Shown: piece by piece, positions 4,597 to 6,459 of the stretch
Layout: each line of letters starts with the position of its first letter
Position numbering within the stretch: the stretch's first letter is position 1
NCBI GenBank assembly: GCA_030671095.1
Contig: DAOVAK010000164.1
Span: 1-6,459 of the forward strand
Source of the DNA: Deltaproteobacteria bacterium
GTDB taxonomy: Bacteria > Desulfobacterota > DSM-4660 > Desulfatiglandales > HGW-15
Reading direction: 5' to 3'
DNA: 6,459 nt
Translations under genes and position numbers: made by a program
The notes under the pieces: model-generated
Seen by the model: only the letters and a program-made list of their open reading frames with translations
What the model was told of the DNA's origin: nothing
Database searches by the model: none

Positions 4597-5829
4597 ATGG
4601 GCAATACAGACAAGAGTGGCGGATTGGACCAGAAAGACAAGCACGACATACAGGATGCTGAGATCGGCGAAAGGTTAAAACATATCAAAAACAAGATTTT
4701 GGTCATGAGCGGCAAAGGGGGTGTGGGAAAGAGCAGTGTGGCTGCCTATCTCTCTGTCGCCCTCGCCAAAAGAGGTTACATGGTGGGTCTTATGGACGTG
4801 GATCTTCATGGACCGAGTATCCCGAGATTACTGGGTCTGAAGGGGAGTATTCAACCCTCCTCCCACCCCGGAAAAGCGCTTCCGATCAATTTTCTGCCCA
4901 ACATGCAGGTCATGTCCATTGAGGTGCTCATGGGAGATAACAAGGATGCGGCGACCATCTGGAGAGGCCCCCTCAAGATAGGCGTTATTAGGCAGTTTAT
5001 ATCAGACATTGAATGGTCGGATCTTGAATATCTCGTCATAGACTCACCCCCGGGTACCGGTGATGAACCCTTGACGGTGGCACAGACCATACCAGACGCC
5101 AAGGCCCTGGTTATCACTACACCGCAGGAGATCTCACTGGCTGATGTGAGGAAATCTATCAGCTTTTGCCGTCAGGTGAACATGCAAATCCTGGGTGTGG
5201 TGGAGAATATGAGCGGCCTTCAGTGTCCGCACTGCGGAAAGAATATTGAACTGTTCAAGACCCGGGGCGGCCTATCGGTGGCTGAGAAAGAGAACTTGAA
5301 GCTCTTAGCTTCCCTGCCCATCGAACCCGAGGTTGTTAGGCAAGGGGATATGGGAAGTGTGGTAATGCTGGACGACGAGCAACTTCCCTTTACCCGCACC
5401 TTTAACAGTATGGTAGATCAAATCGTTGAACTGAGTCACAGGGAACCGCTGGTTCTCGTTAAAGAAAAAAAGGACATGGAGGTAGTAATGGAAAAGATTA
5501 ATTTTGCTGTCCCGGTTTCTGGAGGCAAGCTTTGCGCTCATTTCGGGCACTGCGACCAATTTGCCCTCATTGAAACTGAAAATGGAAAAATAAAGGCCAA
5601 ATCAATGCACACCCCTCCACCACATGAGCCAGGCGTTCTGCCGAGCTGGCTTCATGAGCTGGGAGCCGATATTATTATCGCCGGCGGAATGGGATCCAGG
5701 GCTCAGGGTTTCTTCAATGAGAGCGGCATCAAGGTCGTCACTGGAGCACCCATGGATTCTCCGGAGGCTTTGGTCAATCAATACCTTTCTGATGCCTTGG
5801 TGATCGGAGAGAATATCTGTGATCATTAA
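4597..5829 (+). CDS. mrp: Mrp/NBP35 Fe-S carrier ATPase fused to a C-terminal NifX-like (ORP) domain (MrpORP type)
   Basis: 410-residue cytoplasmic P-loop ATPase of the Mrp/NBP35 family, which transfers [4Fe-4S] clusters to client proteins. Visible: deviant Walker A G39-K-G-G-V-G-K-S46, M-D-V-D-L-H-G-P-S at about 66-74, Walker B/switch I-D149-S-P-P-G-T-G-D156, and the cluster-bridging C210-P-H-C213 shared between subunits in this family. Residues about 300-410 form a NifX/orange-protein domain: I-N-F-A-V-P-V, A-H-F-G-H-C-D-Q-F, G-A-D-I-I-I-A-G-G-M-G and S-G-I-K-V-V-T-G. This two-domain layout is the MrpORP protein known from Desulfovibrio vulgaris, involved in Fe-S biogenesis. The N-terminus (1-33) has no Cys, so the N-terminal ferredoxin-like cluster of NBP35 is absent. 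The domain boundary carries an internal Shine-Dalgarno and ATG (5478-5490). The gene is followed by a hairpin and then an IscU-like scaffold gene, a natural partner. Confidence 0.94.
   Translation: MGNTDKSGGLDQKDKHDIQDAEIGERLKHIKNKILVMSGKGGVGKSSVAAYLSVALAKRGYMVGLMDVDLHGPSIPRLLGLKGSIQPSSHPGKALPINFLPNMQVMSIEVLMGDNKDAATIWRGPLKIGVIRQFISDIEWSDLEYLVIDSPPGTGDEPLTVAQTIPDAKALVITTPQEISLADVRKSISFCRQVNMQILGVVENMSGLQCPHCGKNIELFKTRGGLSVAEKENLKLLASLPIEPEVVRQGDMGSVVMLDDEQLPFTRTFNSMVDQIVELSHREPLVLVKEKKDMEVVMEKINFAVPVSGGKLCAHFGHCDQFALIETENGKIKAKSMHTPPPHEPGVLPSWLHELGADIIIAGGMGSRAQGFFNESGIKVVTGAPMDSPEALVNQYLSDALVIGENICDH
5478..5490 (+). promoter_or_regulatory. Internal Shine-Dalgarno and in-frame ATG at the Mrp-NifX domain boundary
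   Basis: GGAGG at 5478-5482 lies 5 bp before an in-frame ATG at 5488 (M298). The peptide from there starts M-E-K-I-N-F-A-V-P-V, exactly where a free-standing NifX-like protein would begin. It could initiate a separate 113-residue product (5488-5829), or be a relic of two once-separate genes. No sequence evidence shows that it is used. Confidence 0.45.
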
Positions 5830-5833
5830 ATAT

Positions 5834-5859
5834 AGAATCGCTCCGCGATTTTATTATTT
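5834..5859 (+). terminator. Possible weak rho-independent terminator or attenuator
   Basis: AATCGC-TCC-GCGATT (5836-5850) is a perfect 6 bp stem with a 3 base loop, extendable by a G-T and an A-T pair, followed by TTATTATTT. It begins 7 bp after the stop of the Mrp fusion gene and ends about 24 bp before the scaffold gene. The short stem and broken T-tract suggest partial termination or mRNA 3'-end protection. Confidence 0.45.
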
Positions 5860-5882
5860 GAAGCAAAAAGGGATCTGTTCAA

Positions 5883-6314
5883 ATGGCAAAAGAAGACGAC
5901 GAGAACGGTATTGCCGAGATGCTTTCTGAGTCCGGGTATTCAGATAAGGCCATCCATTATTTTCAGACAAGGGAGAACATTGGCATCATTGAGGATGCGG
6001 ATCAGGTGACCGATCTCACAGGCCCCTGTGGAGATATGATGAAAATATCTCTACATATCGAAAGGGATAGGATAGATGATGCAAGAATACAGGTGTTGGG
6101 CTGTCCAGGGGCAGTTGCTTCGGGGTGTGCGCTCATAAACCTTGCCAGGGGCAAGACCCTGGAACAGGCAGGGGAGATCGACGTTGATCTCCTGTATAAG
6201 GAGCTCGAAAGACTGCCAGATCAAAAGCTACACTGCGCCCGTCTAGCCATCAAGACCCTTCAAAAGGCCCTGGAACAGTATAAGGAAAAATGCATAAAAG
6301 CAGCAAACTCATAA
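5883..6314 (+). CDS. IscU/NifU-N-type Fe-S cluster assembly scaffold protein
   Basis: 143-residue cytoplasmic scaffold of the IscU/NifU N-terminal family, on which Fe-S clusters are built before transfer. The three cluster ligands are in their usual motifs: C49 in T-G-P-C-G-D (with the conserved D51), C74 in G-C-P-G-A-V-A-S-G, and C118 in K-L-H-C-A-R-L-A. The N-terminal Y-S-D-K-A-I-H-Y-F and R-E-N-I-G segments and the K-T-L-E-Q-A region also match. Length is near the family norm, so this is a stand-alone scaffold with no NifU C-terminal domain. Extra cysteines are C82 and C135. No cysteine desulfurase (IscS/NifS) gene is visible in the window. AAGGGA about 9 bp upstream supports the ATG at 5883. 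It lies 53 bp downstream of the Mrp-NifX gene, suggesting the scaffold supplies clusters to that carrier. Family call very strong; iscU and nifU cannot be told apart here. Confidence 0.93.
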   Translation: MAKEDDENGIAEMLSESGYSDKAIHYFQTRENIGIIEDADQVTDLTGPCGDMMKISLHIERDRIDDARIQVLGCPGAVASGCALINLARGKTLEQAGEIDVDLLYKELERLPDQKLHCARLAIKTLQKALEQYKEKCIKAANS

Positions 6315-6338
6315 GAACAGAATCGACGTATCTAAACG

Positions 6339-6403
6339 GTCATTGCGAGCCCGCTCCGTCCCGGTGGGACGAGAGTCCCTTCGGGAAAGGGCGCGGCAAT
6401 CTC
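6339..6403. repeat. Palindromic dispersed-repeat-like element (CATTGCGAG...GCAATCTC)
   Basis: Begins GTCATTGCGAG (6339) and ends GGCAATCTC (6403). Outer arms ATTGC (6342-6346) and GCAAT (6396-6400) pair, continued by GCCC (6349-6352) with GGGC (6389-6392). Inside are two small hairpins, GTCCC-GGT-GGGAC (6358-6370) and TCCC-TTC-GGGA (6376-6386), giving a clover-like fold. The ends resemble a common class of short intergenic palindromic repeats found in many bacterial genomes. It may be a REP/MITE-like element and may also end transcription of the upstream operon. Confidence 0.6.
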
Positions 6404-6459
6404 GATGCCTATGAGCCCGCCCTGGCGCGAAGCTTCGGAGTACTAGAACTAAATTTTCG
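6404..6459. other. Non-coding tail
   Basis: No gene can be supported here. A perfect 10 bp palindrome, CGAAGCTTCG, lies at 6428-6437 and could be part of another repeat copy extending beyond the window. Confidence 0.4.

Noticed and set aside
1..6459. Nitrogenase (nif) cluster
   Set aside because: The NifX-like domains are the MTH1175/orange-protein kind; no nifH, D, K, E, N or radical-SAM NifB is present.

Overview
This 6.46 kb window is bacterial, with all genes on the + strand. It most likely comes from a strictly anaerobic, sulfate-reducer-like member of the Desulfobacterota (former Deltaproteobacteria). That assignment is inferred from the gene set: several stand-alone dinitrogenase iron-molybdenum cofactor (NifX/NifB-like, 'orange protein') domains, an Mrp ATPase fused to such a domain (the MrpORP architecture described in Desulfovibrio), an FmdB-type zinc ribbon with a Cys-rich tail, and a candidate sigma-54 promoter. 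No taxonomic marker gene is present.

Layout. Positions 1-329 hold the 3' part of a small NifX-like protein. It is followed closely by an FmdB-like zinc-ribbon protein (342-584), a J-domain protein whose C-terminus looks frameshifted (619-999), and a cation diffusion facilitator transporter that carries its own C-terminal NifX-like domain (1017-2192). After a 113 bp gap comes an MBL-fold hydrolase of the COG1237 type with a possible signal peptide (2306-3127). A 330 bp non-coding stretch (3128-3457) carries a GG-N10-GC sigma-54-like promoter and a spaced direct repeat. It leads into a second cluster: a NifX-like protein with a Met/Gly/Arg-rich tail and a coiled coil (3458-4078), another small NifX-like protein (4122-4475), the Mrp-NifX fusion (4597-5829) and, after a hairpin, an IscU/NifU-N-like scaffold (5883-6314). 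The last 145 bp hold a palindromic repeat of the CATTGCGAG...GCAATCTC kind and no gene.

How the genes fit together. Five NifX-like domains occur in 6.5 kb in five contexts: alone (partial), fused to a metal transporter, fused to a Met/Gly tail plus coiled coil, alone with a CxxC, and fused to an Fe-S carrier ATPase. There are no nitrogenase genes. The simplest inference is a metallocluster assembly and trafficking locus: the IscU-like scaffold and Mrp ATPase build or carry Fe-S clusters, the NifX domains hold or pass clusters or metals, and the CDF protein moves divalent metal across the membrane. The role of the MBL hydrolase is unknown. The most notable points are the NifX fusions, an internal Shine-Dalgarno/ATG exactly at the Mrp-NifX boundary, the sigma-54-like promoter, and the probable frameshift in the J-domain gene.
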